Virus record (IMG/VR): IMGVR_UViG_3300032315_000416
Span: 1-57,772 of that record
Reading direction: 5' to 3' (one strand)
Source of the DNA: a virus
DNA: 57,772 nucleotides
Shown: positions 9,162 to 17,441 of the stretch, piece by piece
Layout: each line of letters begins with the position of its first letter
Numbering within the stretch: the first letter of the stretch is position 1
Program-made: the position numbers and the translations under genes
Notes under the pieces: model-generated
Databases searched by the model: none
The model's input: the letters and a program-made list of their open reading frames with translations, nothing else
What the model was told of the DNA's origin: nothing

Positions 9162-11311
9162 TATGGCCTTTCGTCACCGTACTCCGCGGTGATCAAAATG
9201 CGACCCATTTCGTAATTACCATCAATGGTGTTTGACTCAAACTTTAATCTAGCCTCTCTGTGCTCAACACGCATGTCAATCTTTGGTGTGTTCTCGTCAA
9301 AGGTAAACGGACCAGATATCTCTTCAGATTCACCACTAGCAAACTTACGGCCAATAACATCCAATGTCATTATACCGACCTGTACAAAGTCTGGCTCAAT
9401 ACGGCGTAAATGCATACGGCGGTTAACACCTTGAGCAGTATCTTGAGATGGTGTGCCACCAACCCAGCTAATATCGCATGTAGTAAAGCTAGACTGAATG
9501 GCGCTTTCATCCAAGAACGTAACCTTGTTAAGGCCAAACTCATGCTGCCAGATAGCGTACCCGCCAGTGACCATATAGAACAGTTGGCCAATGACTGGAT
9601 AAGGGTCGATTGGTGTTTCGACAGTAATTAACGTGCACCCTGGTAATGGATTGCCGCCGGTGTTGTACAAGAAAACAGCAGTGGTCACTTGGTACGCTGG
9701 GGCGTTGGGGGTGTTACTAAATGTTAAATAGTCGCCTGGACTAAACACTTGACTTTGGTCACCAGCGACATAAATTTGGGATGCTGTGGGCGCCACAAGT
9801 CCGGCTGGCGTAGCGATTGTTTTAAAACCTTGACTGAACTCTACGTTATAGTTCCAATCACACCATACGGGTGTTGGGAAAATCTCAGTGGTGTAACCGC
9901 AGGATCTTTGCGCTCCAGTTGCTTGACCGGCGTCGTACCAGATCTTATCTTTTACGTTATAGATAATTGCGTCAGTGCATTCTGTTGCGGTGTCGCGGGG
10001 ATAAAAGAACCAAATCTCATTGTAGCGTGGCACCTTGGTAGCCCACACTTTTTGGCGTTGTGTGTAGTTAAGGTTGTCAAACAGCCAGTTTACGTTTTTA
10101 TCATTTGGCACAACCGTAACAGAACCGTTGTATGCATAGAAACGGTCAACGCCCATCCAATAATATGTCCCATCCATCTCGACAACTGCCGCAGAAGACA
10201 TAATGGAGATTTGGCTGGAAACGATATCATAGCGCCAGTAGTTTGGGGCGGCGCCGGTGAATGATGTTCGGATTAAACTATCCAGCGCCCAGAATAAGCC
10301 AGATGGTGCGTTAGTACCGCCGCGTGTTGGCAGACCCTTGACTATTTTAGAGGCCGACATGTTTACTTGGTTTGCTAGGAGTCCGTTCCAATCTGTAGGC
10401 GTCTGATTTTCATAGACTGCGTCTACGTTGTTATTGGATATAAATCCATTTGATCCATAAGCAAAGATAAACGGATACAGACAGCAAACGCCACCATCTA
10501 CGCTGATAGGTAGATATGTAGGGTTCTGGCCAGTGCTGTCGGCTAAAACATTAAACGTCCACTGCGAATTAGAATTAGGCAGCGTGTCGCCGTAATAAAT
10601 TGGGGAGTTAACACCATTGTCAATGTTTTGCAGGTTTAAACCTGGATGTGCCAGTAACTTTAACGCGCCGCCTGACGGGTCGTACTGAAAGTCAAACTGC
10701 CATAGCAGCCGAGGATCCGGCTGGAAGTATTGATCATAGATCCAGACATTACTAATTACTACAGCGCCACCGACAGCAGGAGAGAAAGTTACTGTTGTGT
10801 TTGGTGTTGCAAAAGTAGATGCAGTTACTGTGTATACAGTCGGCGTACCGCTTTGAGTAAAGATTACCTTGGTACCGGGGGGGTACACGGACGTGTAGTT
10901 AATAGGTGTGGTTGCATTACTGTCAATAACAAACGTCGTAGTTGTGTTGGTGATGGTATCGCCGGTTATCGGAAACTTAGAATACCCCGGTATAAATATG
11001 GCGTTAAACGGACCACTACCAGCGCCTAGCGTAGTGCCAGTGGTAAAAACATCTAGCCCTACATTCGTACCAGCAAACGAGTAGTTTACGCCGTTGTATG
11101 GGTTTGTAATAAAGCCACGCGGGATACCGCTAAAGCTGTTAAACAACTGACGGTAGCCGCCCATCTTCTTAGGTGTGCCACGTTGAAAACGACACCACAC
11201 ACCATCACTGTACTCACGCGCTTCAAATACAGTACCGTCGCGTTTAATACCTTGGGTAACACCTAAAGTATGTACTTGACTGAACTGCGGATCGACTTGA
11301 CCAACAGCCAT
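9161..11311 (-). CDS. Tail/connector protein, P22 gp10-like (putative)
   Basis: A 716-aa protein. The N-terminus includes DGVWCRFQRGTPKKMGGYR (about 36-54), a pattern shared by large beta-rich tail proteins of short-tailed phages that are often annotated as packaged-DNA stabilisation or tail-hub proteins. The rest is beta-rich with many aromatic and Asn/Thr residues (propeller-like), and there is no membrane segment. It lies in a run of connector and tail genes: 359 aa, 206 aa, a 422-aa fibre-like protein, then this one. The gp10-like assignment is from family resemblance and gene order and is moderately sure. A structural role is near certain. Confidence 0.7.
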   Translation of the reverse strand: MAVGQVDPQFSQVHTLGVTQGIKRDGTVFEAREYSDGVWCRFQRGTPKKMGGYRQLFNSFSGIPRGFITNPYNGVNYSFAGTNVGLDVFTTGTTLGAGSGPFNAIFIPGYSKFPITGDTITNTTTTFVIDSNATTPINYTSVYPPGTKVIFTQSGTPTVYTVTASTFATPNTTVTFSPAVGGAVVISNVWIYDQYFQPDPRLLWQFDFQYDPSGGALKLLAHPGLNLQNIDNGVNSPIYYGDTLPNSNSQWTFNVLADSTGQNPTYLPISVDGGVCCLYPFIFAYGSNGFISNNNVDAVYENQTPTDWNGLLANQVNMSASKIVKGLPTRGGTNAPSGLFWALDSLIRTSFTGAAPNYWRYDIVSSQISIMSSAAVVEMDGTYYWMGVDRFYAYNGSVTVVPNDKNVNWLFDNLNYTQRQKVWATKVPRYNEIWFFYPRDTATECTDAIIYNVKDKIWYDAGQATGAQRSCGYTTEIFPTPVWCDWNYNVEFSQGFKTIATPAGLVAPTASQIYVAGDQSQVFSPGDYLTFSNTPNAPAYQVTTAVFLYNTGGNPLPGCTLITVETPIDPYPVIGQLFYMVTGGYAIWQHEFGLNKVTFLDESAIQSSFTTCDISWVGGTPSQDTAQGVNRRMHLRRIEPDFVQVGIMTLDVIGRKFASGESEEISGPFTFDENTPKIDMRVEHREARLKFESNTIDGNYEMGRILITAEYGDERP

Positions 11312-12579
11312 TAGAACGAACCACCGCTAATTAACCCCGCCGTAAATGTTGCTGGGGTAATCACTTGAGGATTGGCTAGGTTAGAATTGTCAAGTCGCAT
11401 TATCTGCGATCCGTTTGCGGTAAATCCAAGAACGTTTGCACCCGCTTGGTACATACCAGTGTTAGTGTCTGATAGGAAAGAGAACGGCGGCGAGCTTGCG
11501 GTTCCGTTAATTGCGTAGAATGAGTTTACAGCGGCGCTAGTTAAAGAGAAGATAGTGTTGCCGTCACTGATAACCGTAGCTACAGTATTACCAGCCAATG
11601 AGAACGATGGGCCACCGCTGCCAGAGATTTGGAATGTGATTGTGCTGTACGTACCCACCGGCACCTTGTTAACCAAAACATACATTTGTGTAATGGCTGG
11701 CAAGACAACGTTCAATGTGCTTGAGCGTGTGCCAGACAAAGCCACGTAGGTCTGAATAATTGGCGCGTACGATACTAGACTTAACGTGCTGCCCGCAATA
11801 CTGTCTACGTCATAGGTAGCAGCGGTAAACGTAACGTTAGACGGGATTGTGTAACCAATCGTGAAGAAGTTACCAGTGGATTGCTCGTACAAAACGTAGC
11901 CAGAGTCGCCAGGGTTTGCAATAATATTGCTAGTGCTGTTAATTAGCGATAAGCCCTGTGGCTGAAGAGTTAATGCGCCGGTGCCGTTGTTTCTAAATGC
12001 AATCCACCAGCCGGTTGATAAACCAACAGAGCTTGGTAAACTAAAAGTACTATTGCCGCCTTGCCAAACAAACGATGTTCCACGGCTGCTATCAGAGATA
12101 ACTGGCACCGTAGATACACGGGACACGTTGGAAGTTACCGCTAGCTTACCAGCAATAGTGGTAAGTCCTGCTCCCTGCAATGTTGCGGCATCTGCTGAAG
12201 ACGTACCAGCTCCAAACGTAACGTTCTGCCAGACACCGTTAACCGTGGTGTTATCAGACAGGTAGAAATATAATGCTTCACCTGGATCTACTGTAACCGA
12301 TGCGCCGCCGCTAAAGTTAGCAACGATAAACGAGTTAGCACCAAAGTTACGGATAAGAATGTCAGAGCCAACAGAACCTTGATTACCTTGTGGCAAAAAG
12401 ATTGTTAATCCGAACGTCGACGGTGTGCAGTCTATGATACGCGCGGCTGGCACCTGTGTTGGGTTAACTACTGCAGGCCAGTACAGTGGCGTATTGGTGC
12501 CAAAGTTTAAGTCGTAGTACGATACATCTGTTGGTACAACAACGGTGCCGGTAAACGGCGAGGTATATGTAATGGACAT
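11311..12579 (-). CDS. Fibre-like tail protein
   Basis: A 422-aa, beta-rich, Ser/Thr/Gly/Asn-rich protein with repeated short strands. Its C-terminal region (about 370-405, SDTNTGMYQAG then MRLDNS) is the type of motif that precedes the tip of trimeric tail fibres. It has no signal peptide or membrane segment. The stop and start overlap by one base with the 716-aa tail protein. It probably forms an appendage or spike of the short tail. There is no S74 chaperone domain at the C-terminus, unlike the fibre at 17441-18799. Confidence 0.7.
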   Translation of the reverse strand: MSITYTSPFTGTVVVPTDVSYYDLNFGTNTPLYWPAVVNPTQVPAARIIDCTPSTFGLTIFLPQGNQGSVGSDILIRNFGANSFIVANFSGGASVTVDPGEALYFYLSDNTTVNGVWQNVTFGAGTSSADAATLQGAGLTTIAGKLAVTSNVSRVSTVPVISDSSRGTSFVWQGGNSTFSLPSSVGLSTGWWIAFRNNGTGALTLQPQGLSLINSTSNIIANPGDSGYVLYEQSTGNFFTIGYTIPSNVTFTAATYDVDSIAGSTLSLVSYAPIIQTYVALSGTRSSTLNVVLPAITQMYVLVNKVPVGTYSTITFQISGSGGPSFSLAGNTVATVISDGNTIFSLTSAAVNSFYAINGTASSPPFSFLSDTNTGMYQAGANVLGFTANGSQIMRLDNSNLANPQVITPATFTAGLISGGSF

Positions 12580-12582
12580 AGA

Positions 12583-13203
12583 TTAGGGCTCTTGAATAGT
12601 AGTATTGCGATCCACACGACGCGAATCGTCTTCTTTTTTCAGTGCGTTTAGTGAGTCAGTGTAGTAGCTCTTCCAGACAGGTAATTTGTCCAGTGCTTTT
12701 AAATATCCCTGAGCTTGCAACAATGTACCAAACAACATGGCCTGTGGACACTCGCGGGTAAATAGGTTTTGTTGGTTTGAAGTATCTAAGGGCTGGATCT
12801 CACTGTAATAAATGATTTCAAGCGGTGTCGCTACGGATGGCTTTGGCGCAAACGCAAAGTTGTTGTAGTCATACTCTGCATAATATTTTGGCGCGCCAGC
12901 ACTAGACTCAGATTCATATTGAGCCACGTAGTCTTGTGAACGTATTAACAGTGGACGACCATTTGCTTTCATGGATACCGTCTTGCGCCAACGGGCTGGC
13001 TTATTCAGCACCACTTGGTTAACTGCCAGTGTTGTCTCTACAACAGTTAGTTGCAGCAGCGTCTTTAGCTCTGCCGCAATAGCTGACTCTGCCAATCCGA
13101 TTAGGCTAGGGATCTGCGCAATAAAACCTGCGTCGTCTCTTTCCATGTAGTTAATGACATCCTGAACCAGGTTGTCATACGTCATTTGATATGCGCCGCT
13201 CAT
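12583..13203 (-). CDS. Head-tail connector protein (putative)
   Basis: A 206-aa protein that begins with an alpha-helical part (about 1-50) with recurrent acidic/hydrophobic spacing, followed by a beta-rich middle (NKPARWRKTVSMKANGRPL) and a C-terminal helix. This layout is common in adaptor and head-completion proteins of short-tailed phages. The start overlaps the stop of the preceding 359-aa gene by 4 bp and the next gene is a fibre-like protein. The connector role is inferred from gene order and fold pattern; the exact family was not confirmed. Confidence 0.65.
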   Translation of the reverse strand: MSGAYQMTYDNLVQDVINYMERDDAGFIAQIPSLIGLAESAIAAELKTLLQLTVVETTLAVNQVVLNKPARWRKTVSMKANGRPLLIRSQDYVAQYESESSAGAPKYYAEYDYNNFAFAPKPSVATPLEIIYYSEIQPLDTSNQQNLFTRECPQAMLFGTLLQAQGYLKALDKLPVWKSYYTDSLNALKKEDDSRRVDRNTTIQEP

Positions 13204-14279
13204 CGTGTGTAGTAACTATAGTTAGGTTGGAAATAGATCGGTGACTTGTCACGATCCTCTTCTTCGAACTCTGTACGAGCTTGCAATGCCAGTTTCTCTA
13301 AATACGTTACCCGAGCCAAATCAATGCCAGGTAACTGCATAGCCACCTTATGGGATAGTGCAGCTTGAACGTATGGGATCACACGATCTGGTAAATACAG
13401 TTCGTTAGTTAATGTGCCGACGTCTTGAGGTTGGATGTCTAAGATTAACTGGAATACTTGGTAGTTGTTATTAGGCACTGGCCATAGGTACATCTCGGGG
13501 TCGATCTGCCTGTTAAACCAATACTGCAGCGAACGTTGGCTTTGGAATTGCTTGTTTGGCAAGTTCCAATAGTCTGTACGGTTTAAACGGGATAGGGGAA
13601 TAACCTGTTGGCTTTGTGCAAACTGAATAGCACGAAGGGAGAACGTTGATGTTGTGACGCGATTCTTTAAACGGAAACCATAAAACTCTTGGGTTGCGTT
13701 AATAGTAAAGTAAGCCCACTCACGGTCTGCTAGTGTTTTAGTTGGGAACGAATACCAAGTAGTCCAATTAACGCCATCGTTGGTTACTTCCAAATCTAAG
13801 CTATAGTCTGCTGCACCAGCGGGGGCGTATGCATTAAAGCCGACATAAAAGATGCGTGTACCTTGACTATACGATGCGCCAAAGTAATTGTCCACTAGCG
13901 TGGAGGTTGCGAACAGATCTAAGTCTGCGTTGCTTGTTTGATCAAACAGAGCATAGGCGCTTGCACTAGAAACTGGCAACGCAGAGGTAATGGATGGGTT
14001 TACAATGTACACCCAGTTGGCTTCCAAAACGTCTACGCAGTTTTTTGGCATAGTCAACCATTGCTGATTAGTCTGTGCGCCAAGCACTACGTTTTGTTGG
14101 AGCCAAATATTAATACCGCGGTTAGCGGAGTTTTGCAAAATATAAAACAGAGCTTGCTTACCGGCATCAGCATACTCAGGTGTAATTTCTTCCGAGGTTC
14201 TACCTGCATCACGCATTGCATAAGCGACTAACTGGTCTACCGTTATCTTGGTCTGGTTATAGGTGCCGGAGTAGGCCAT
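13200..14279 (-). CDS. Head-tail connector/tail accessory protein, P22 gp4-like (putative)
   Basis: A 359-aa protein. The N-terminal helical segment (about 10-60, VDQLVAYAMRDAGR then EYADAGKQAL) resembles the P22 tail accessory factor gp4 type of adaptor seen in many short-tailed phages. A beta-rich insertion (about 140-215) has discoidin-like features (SLDLEVTNDGVNW, FRLKNRV), which may bind carbohydrate. It is translationally coupled to the 206-aa connector candidate. The structural role is likely; the gp4 equivalence is tentative. Confidence 0.65.
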   Translation of the reverse strand: MAYSGTYNQTKITVDQLVAYAMRDAGRTSEEITPEYADAGKQALFYILQNSANRGINIWLQQNVVLGAQTNQQWLTMPKNCVDVLEANWVYIVNPSITSALPVSSASAYALFDQTSNADLDLFATSTLVDNYFGASYSQGTRIFYVGFNAYAPAGAADYSLDLEVTNDGVNWTTWYSFPTKTLADREWAYFTINATQEFYGFRLKNRVTTSTFSLRAIQFAQSQQVIPLSRLNRTDYWNLPNKQFQSQRSLQYWFNRQIDPEMYLWPVPNNNYQVFQLILDIQPQDVGTLTNELYLPDRVIPYVQAALSHKVAMQLPGIDLARVTYLEKLALQARTEFEEEDRDKSPIYFQPNYSYYTR

Positions 14280-14281
14280 TC

Positions 14282-14449
14282 TTAACGTCCTCTGCCAGCT
14301 GCTCGCTTAGGCACTTTGTTTGGTAATTTGTTTGACGCAGGGCCCGCCTTGACAAACTCTTTGCCTACCTTTTTAGGTATTCCAAGAGTTGACTTACCAG
14401 CGGCTGCGGCATACATTGCGCCCTTTTGGGCTTTTGACTCGTATGGCAT
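14282..14449 (-). CDS. Small basic protein
   Basis: A 55-aa Lys/Ala/Gly-rich protein (starts [19 protein letters not shown], ends KRAAGRGR). The ATG at 14449 has an AGGA ribosome site 7 bases upstream, inside the end of the preceding gene, and its stop lies 2 bp before the 359-aa connector gene. Small basic proteins of this kind recur beside connector genes in related phages. It may bind DNA or a scaffold. The function is unknown. Confidence 0.75.
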   Translation of the reverse strand: MPYESKAQKGAMYAAAAGKSTLGIPKKVGKEFVKAGPASNKLPNKVPKRAAGRGR

Positions 14450-14450
14450 G

Positions 14451-14630
14451 TTAGTATCCTATTCGAATGTTTGGGCCTTTGCCAGGTGTGTGCACCGCAC
14501 CAGGGGCAGCAACACCCATGTCACCAGACGGACTGGCCGCGCCAACACCTAACTGCTCTTGCATTGGAACGGCACTTGTTAAACCACCAGCTTGCATTTT
14601 AGCGACGCCTTTCTTAGCGCCGCTTAGCAC
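14451..14630 (-). CDS. Small Gly/Pro/Ala-rich protein (start uncertain)
   Basis: An open frame between the 208-aa and 55-aa genes. Starting at GTG 14630 it overlaps the upstream stop (GTGCTAA) and gives 59 aa. Starting at ATG 14597 it gives 48 aa, with an AAAGG site about 9 bases upstream. The product contains [11 protein letters not shown] and ends KGPNIRIGY. The KKG/AKMQAGG pattern resembles parts of the 208-aa neighbour ([16 protein letters not shown]), so it may be a split or duplicated end of that protein. The function is unknown. Confidence 0.55.
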   Translation of the reverse strand: MLSGAKKGVAKMQAGGLTSAVPMQEQLGVGAASPSGDMGVAAPGAVHTPGKGPNIRIGY

Positions 14631-15250
14631 TTTTTTGCTAAGCCACCTTTTTTGTAGCCACCGCCAGTCAATCCGGCTGCTGCAGGGGACTGCTTGATTA
14701 GTTCGCTTTGTTGTGCTGGGTCGAGCATTTTGGCGCGCTTCATCTTTTCCATCATACGGCGCTTCTCGAGTTCAGTCATCTGGCCTTGACCAACTGGTGC
14801 TGAGGGAGCTGCTGCCATAGGACCAGGTGCAGCTGGACCAGTCATACCGCCCATTTGCATTTTCTTAGGCTTCTGACGCTTTGTGTTAGCGATGTCTTTG
14901 AGGTCTTTGTCTGTCTTAGGTGTGCCGTATGCATTCTCTACGGTGCCGCCAGCTTTGTAGCGACCTACGCAACCGCCTTCTTTCTTAGCACGACCACCCA
15001 TTTTGAGTTTCAGTTCGGTCTTTGGCTCGCCTTTGTGCAGCTTAGCTTCATGCTGGCTAACACCTTTTTTAACCATGGTCTTGTCTTGCGCCTTGTCTAC
15101 AGCGCCACCATCTTTTTTGTAGCCCATTTTGTTACGTATCTCGGTTGGCAGCTTTGACAGGCCAGGATTTGTATCTGTGTCTACGTCTTTTAATACAGCG
15201 CCGCCTTCTTTAAAGCACTGCATTTTTGGTAATTTTTTAAAGCCGTCCAT
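14624..15250 (-). CDS. Lys/Gly/Met-rich protein, possible DNA-associated virion protein
   Basis: A 208-aa very basic protein, first gene of its late unit (predicted +1 at 15294, 44-nt leader with a hairpin, GAGG ribosome site). It has repeated GGA/GGT/GGR-type turns separating lysine-rich stretches ([38 protein letters not shown]) and a helical part at about 155-180. No catalytic motif is visible. The repeated K-x-G-G pattern suggests a nucleic-acid-contacting structural protein. That is inference from composition only. Confidence 0.75.
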   Translation of the reverse strand: MDGFKKLPKMQCFKEGGAVLKDVDTDTNPGLSKLPTEIRNKMGYKKDGGAVDKAQDKTMVKKGVSQHEAKLHKGEPKTELKLKMGGRAKKEGGCVGRYKAGGTVENAYGTPKTDKDLKDIANTKRQKPKKMQMGGMTGPAAPGPMAAAPSAPVGQGQMTELEKRRMMEKMKRAKMLDPAQQSELIKQSPAAAGLTGGGYKKGGLAKKC

Positions 15251-15273
15251 GGTATTTCCTCGAGTAGTTTAAC

Positions 15274-15294
15274 AAAAAGGGGTGATCTGCCCCT
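15274..15294 (-). promoter_or_regulatory. Hairpin with T-run at the very start of a late mRNA leader
   Basis: Directly after the predicted +1 (15294) the minus strand reads AGGGGCAGATCACCCCTTTTT: a 4-bp GC stem with a 7-base loop, then five T. It looks like a terminator placed inside the 5' leader of the gene at 14624-15250, so it could act as an attenuator or as a 5' mRNA-protecting hairpin. Confidence 0.5.
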
Positions 15295-15314
15295 ATATAC
15301 ACTAATGCAAAAAA
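15292..15314 (-). promoter_or_regulatory. Late-type promoter motif, copy 6
   Basis: The minus strand has a six-T run, GCATTAGT (15301-15308), six bases (GTATAT), then AGGG with +1 predicted at 15294. It lies between the end of the lysis unit and the connector/tail unit. A weak imperfect hairpin (GGGCGAAACAATTGCC) precedes the T-run and may serve as the terminator of the lysozyme gene. Confidence 0.72.
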
Positions 15315-15329
15315 GGCAATTGTTTCGCC

Positions 15330-15863
15330 CTAGATTTCAGCTAAAAACAATGCCCTTTCAGCCTTCCTGCGTTTCTTTAATTGACTTGGATTACTCCAGT
15401 TTAAGAAAGCGTCCGCCGCCTTGTAAACATCCCCATTGTTAAGGTGCTTAACGACATCCGACTTGATCATTCTGTCTGGCCCAATGTTGTGGCATAGGCT
15501 GTGCATGGCGTCGGCTTGGGTCCTAGTGACAGGCACCTTTACAGCCGATTCTAGGGCATCTGAGCACTTTTTAAGGTCACTGTGTAGGATACCCATTACC
15601 TCTGCCTCGGAAAGCTCTCTATGGAGCAAATGGGCGTCCTTTTGACGAATCTGGTGCCCAACGCCCGTAGTCCACTTCCCAACACCGTCAACGTACGCTT
15701 TGTACCGTTTTCCCTCAAAGCCAACAATTAGTTCTATGGTCGATTCTGCAACCCATTCAAACTTCTTTTCATACTGTATTAGCCAATTGCCAAAGGGATT
15801 GTAGGTTACTGAACCGAGCACGATCATAGCCGAGCACAGACACGCTGCGATTGTCTTAATCAT
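15330..15863 (-). CDS. Endolysin, GH24 lysozyme (muramidase)
   Basis: A 177-aa T4-type lysozyme that cleaves the glycan backbone of peptidoglycan. The triad E50, D59 and T65 has exactly the E-9-D-6-T spacing of T4 lysozyme (E11-D20-T26), and the following GVGH fits the family. Residues about 3-22 are hydrophobic with small residues (IAACLCSAMIVLGSV), so it may be exported as a signal-anchor-release endolysin instead of needing a large holin hole. It is the last gene of the lysis unit, behind an M15-type lysin and a holin. Confidence 0.93.
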   Translation of the reverse strand: MIKTIAACLCSAMIVLGSVTYNPFGNWLIQYEKKFEWVAESTIELIVGFEGKRYKAYVDGVGKWTTGVGHQIRQKDAHLLHRELSEAEVMGILHSDLKKCSDALESAVKVPVTRTQADAMHSLCHNIGPDRMIKSDVVKHLNNGDVYKAADAFLNWSNPSQLKKRRKAERALFLAEI

Positions 15864-15895
15864 ATTTCCTCCAGGTTTGTGACTATATCACAAAC

Positions 15896-16324
15896 TTAGG
15901 TGAATGGGCGAGTTCCTGCTCTGTCGATGATTAGAGCTTGTCTGCGAGGACTAGCGCCAGAAGTGTTAGGCACACTAATATGTGTCCAACGGTCAAATTC
16001 TCGAATAATTTGGTCATATCCAATCCCCGATGCAATAACGGCACGAACCACCTCGTCTGGGGTCACGCCGGGTACACGAATGTCTGCAGCACAACCGATG
16101 CGGTGTTGGCTGCTATCTTTGGAACCTACCGCATCATTGACCTGTTTAGATCTAAATGCGCTGTTAACTATAATAGGTTTACCACCTAAAAGAATTTTAA
16201 CATCTTCCAAGAGCGCTGCCAAGCGGACAAGGTTGGCTGTTTCTGTAGCGTTCGGTGCGTTGTCAAACTGACGATGGTCGGTGTGCGTCAGTTCTTCTAG
16301 GGTAAAGTGTTCACTTAGCTGCAT
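15896..16324 (-). CDS. Endolysin, peptidase M15-type (L-Ala-D-Glu or D-Ala-D-Ala peptidase)
   Basis: A 142-aa zinc peptidase that cuts peptide stems of peptidoglycan. The zinc motif is SQHRIGCAADI (H74, D81) with a distal WTHIS (H115) and an acidic residue near 109. It has no signal peptide, so it needs the holin for access. It overlaps the end of the holin gene by 14 bp. Together with the downstream GH24 lysozyme it gives this phage two lysins of different bond specificity in one operon. Confidence 0.9.
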   Translation of the reverse strand: MQLSEHFTLEELTHTDHRQFDNAPNATETANLVRLAALLEDVKILLGGKPIIVNSAFRSKQVNDAVGSKDSSQHRIGCAADIRVPGVTPDEVVRAVIASGIGYDQIIREFDRWTHISVPNTSGASPRRQALIIDRAGTRPFT

Positions 16325-16724
16325 CTTTTTCTTTCGCTCTCATATCCATGATCTTCTCGAGCGTACGCCCGCCGAAATAAAATGACATAATTAACATACC
16401 CCACTGACCCAGTAATTCTACATAGGCTTTGTTGGTGTCTAAATCAAAAGCTGACATCATAGCAAATATAAAATATCCGCCCAAAATAAACAGCAAAGTC
16501 ATTGGACGGATGTTTTTAGACAGCCAGCTATCACTGCTCATGTCGGCTTGAAGCCGTGCAGTCAGCTCATGTTGCTCCGCAGCGTCGGCATTAATTTTAG
16601 CCAGCTCGCCGTTCTGTTGCATTTCTAGCAGTTTGAGCTTAGCCTGTTCAGCCTGTGCTGGATCAGGGAATATCTTGTCTAATATCTTGCCGCCAATGTC
16701 GAGTAGTGCGCCCAGTGGAAACAT
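16311..16724 (-). CDS. Holin, GTA-type three-TM family
   Basis: A 137-aa membrane protein. It has an amphipathic N-terminus, a charged coiled stretch (about 22-60), then WLSKNIRPMTLLFIL leading into a hydrophobic hairpin (about 70-92) and a second hydrophobic segment (about 105-120). The SKNIRP motif ahead of the membrane part is typical of the holin family first described in gene transfer agents. It lies just upstream of two lysin genes and overlaps the first. It would form the inner-membrane lesion that releases the M15 lysin. Confidence 0.85.
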   Translation of the reverse strand: MFPLGALLDIGGKILDKIFPDPAQAEQAKLKLLEMQQNGELAKINADAAEQHELTARLQADMSSDSWLSKNIRPMTLLFILGGYFIFAMMSAFDLDTNKAYVELLGQWGMLIMSFYFGGRTLEKIMDMRAKEKDAAK

Positions 16725-16730
16725 TATTTT

Positions 16731-17186
16731 TTACCCCTTATAGCCCCAAGTAAGGTAGTAAGCAATAAGCGTAGCCGCTGCAAAACAGTAGAACTGAACT
16801 CGGCGAATTGCTTTAAGATCGTGTTGAAACTCTTCATTATTTTTCCTCTCTAGATTCTCAATGTCTAGTTTAATTTTGAGTAGGGCGTCCCACTCCTTTG
16901 CGCCGTACTTCTTTACGAAGTTTATTTTTAGGTTTGCCTCCTCGTCGGAGATTTGTTTTTTGCGTTTCCACTCGTCCAGTGCTCGGATGAGGGCGTTTTG
17001 CTTTTTGATTTCGGCCTCACGGGCGGCTCTACGGCGCTCTTGGGCTCTTTGTTGGGCAACGTCGACACCGTCTTGCTGGATGCCTTCGATGCTTTTGGTT
17101 ATTTGTTTAGCACTTTCTCTGGTCGAGTCAATCGTGCCGCTAAGAGTTTTTGCTCCTTCTAAAAATCCAAACTGGTCTGGTGGCAT
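16731..17186 (-). CDS. Coiled-coil protein with C-terminal membrane anchor, possible lysis accessory
   Basis: A 151-aa protein. Residues about 20-125 are heptad-rich, highly charged coiled coil (RAQERRRAAREAEIKKQ and onwards), and 128-146 form one transmembrane segment (FYCFAAATLIAYYLTW). It is 6 bp before the holin gene. Classic i-spanins have the anchor at the N-terminus; here it is at the C-terminus, so a spanin call would need unusual topology. It could also be a holin regulator. The function is not established. Confidence 0.7.
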   Translation of the reverse strand: MPPDQFGFLEGAKTLSGTIDSTRESAKQITKSIEGIQQDGVDVAQQRAQERRRAAREAEIKKQNALIRALDEWKRKKQISDEEANLKINFVKKYGAKEWDALLKIKLDIENLERKNNEEFQHDLKAIRRVQFYCFAAATLIAYYLTWGYKG

Positions 17187-17207
17187 ATGTAGTCATTTTT
17201 ATAATTA

Positions 17208-17441
17208 TTATCTGTCGACTTTTTTATCTAGTTTATCTTCAATACGATGAAGGGCTTTTAGTACTTCATTCCAACGATCATTAAAGTCGTCTTTGTGTAC
17301 ATAGTGGGTTGGCAACTCCTCGCGAAGTTTGGCTAAATCGTCTTTTAGATCTTGGACGGCTGTCCATAGTTCTCTGCAGAACCAACCAAGCACGCCGCAG
17401 ATGATGGGTATTGCAATGTTAAATAGTTCTTGCATGTCCAT
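17208..17441 (-). CDS. Small membrane protein with C-terminal coiled coil
   Basis: A 77-aa protein with one N-terminal hydrophobic segment (about 7-27, IAIPIICGVLGWF) and a charged helical C-terminus with heptads ending KLDKKVDR. The N-anchored single-pass topology fits an i-spanin or an antiholin, and it is in the lysis operon, starting at the stop of the S74 fibre gene (1-bp overlap). Which lysis role it plays cannot be told from the sequence. Confidence 0.7.
   Translation of the reverse strand: MDMQELFNIAIPIICGVLGWFCRELWTAVQDLKDDLAKLREELPTHYVHKDDFNDRWNEVLKALHRIEDKLDKKVDR

Noticed and set aside
16731-17186. Classic i-spanin call for the 151-aa coiled-coil protein
   Set aside because: The membrane anchor is at the C-terminus, opposite to known i-spanins, so only a general lysis-accessory call is made.
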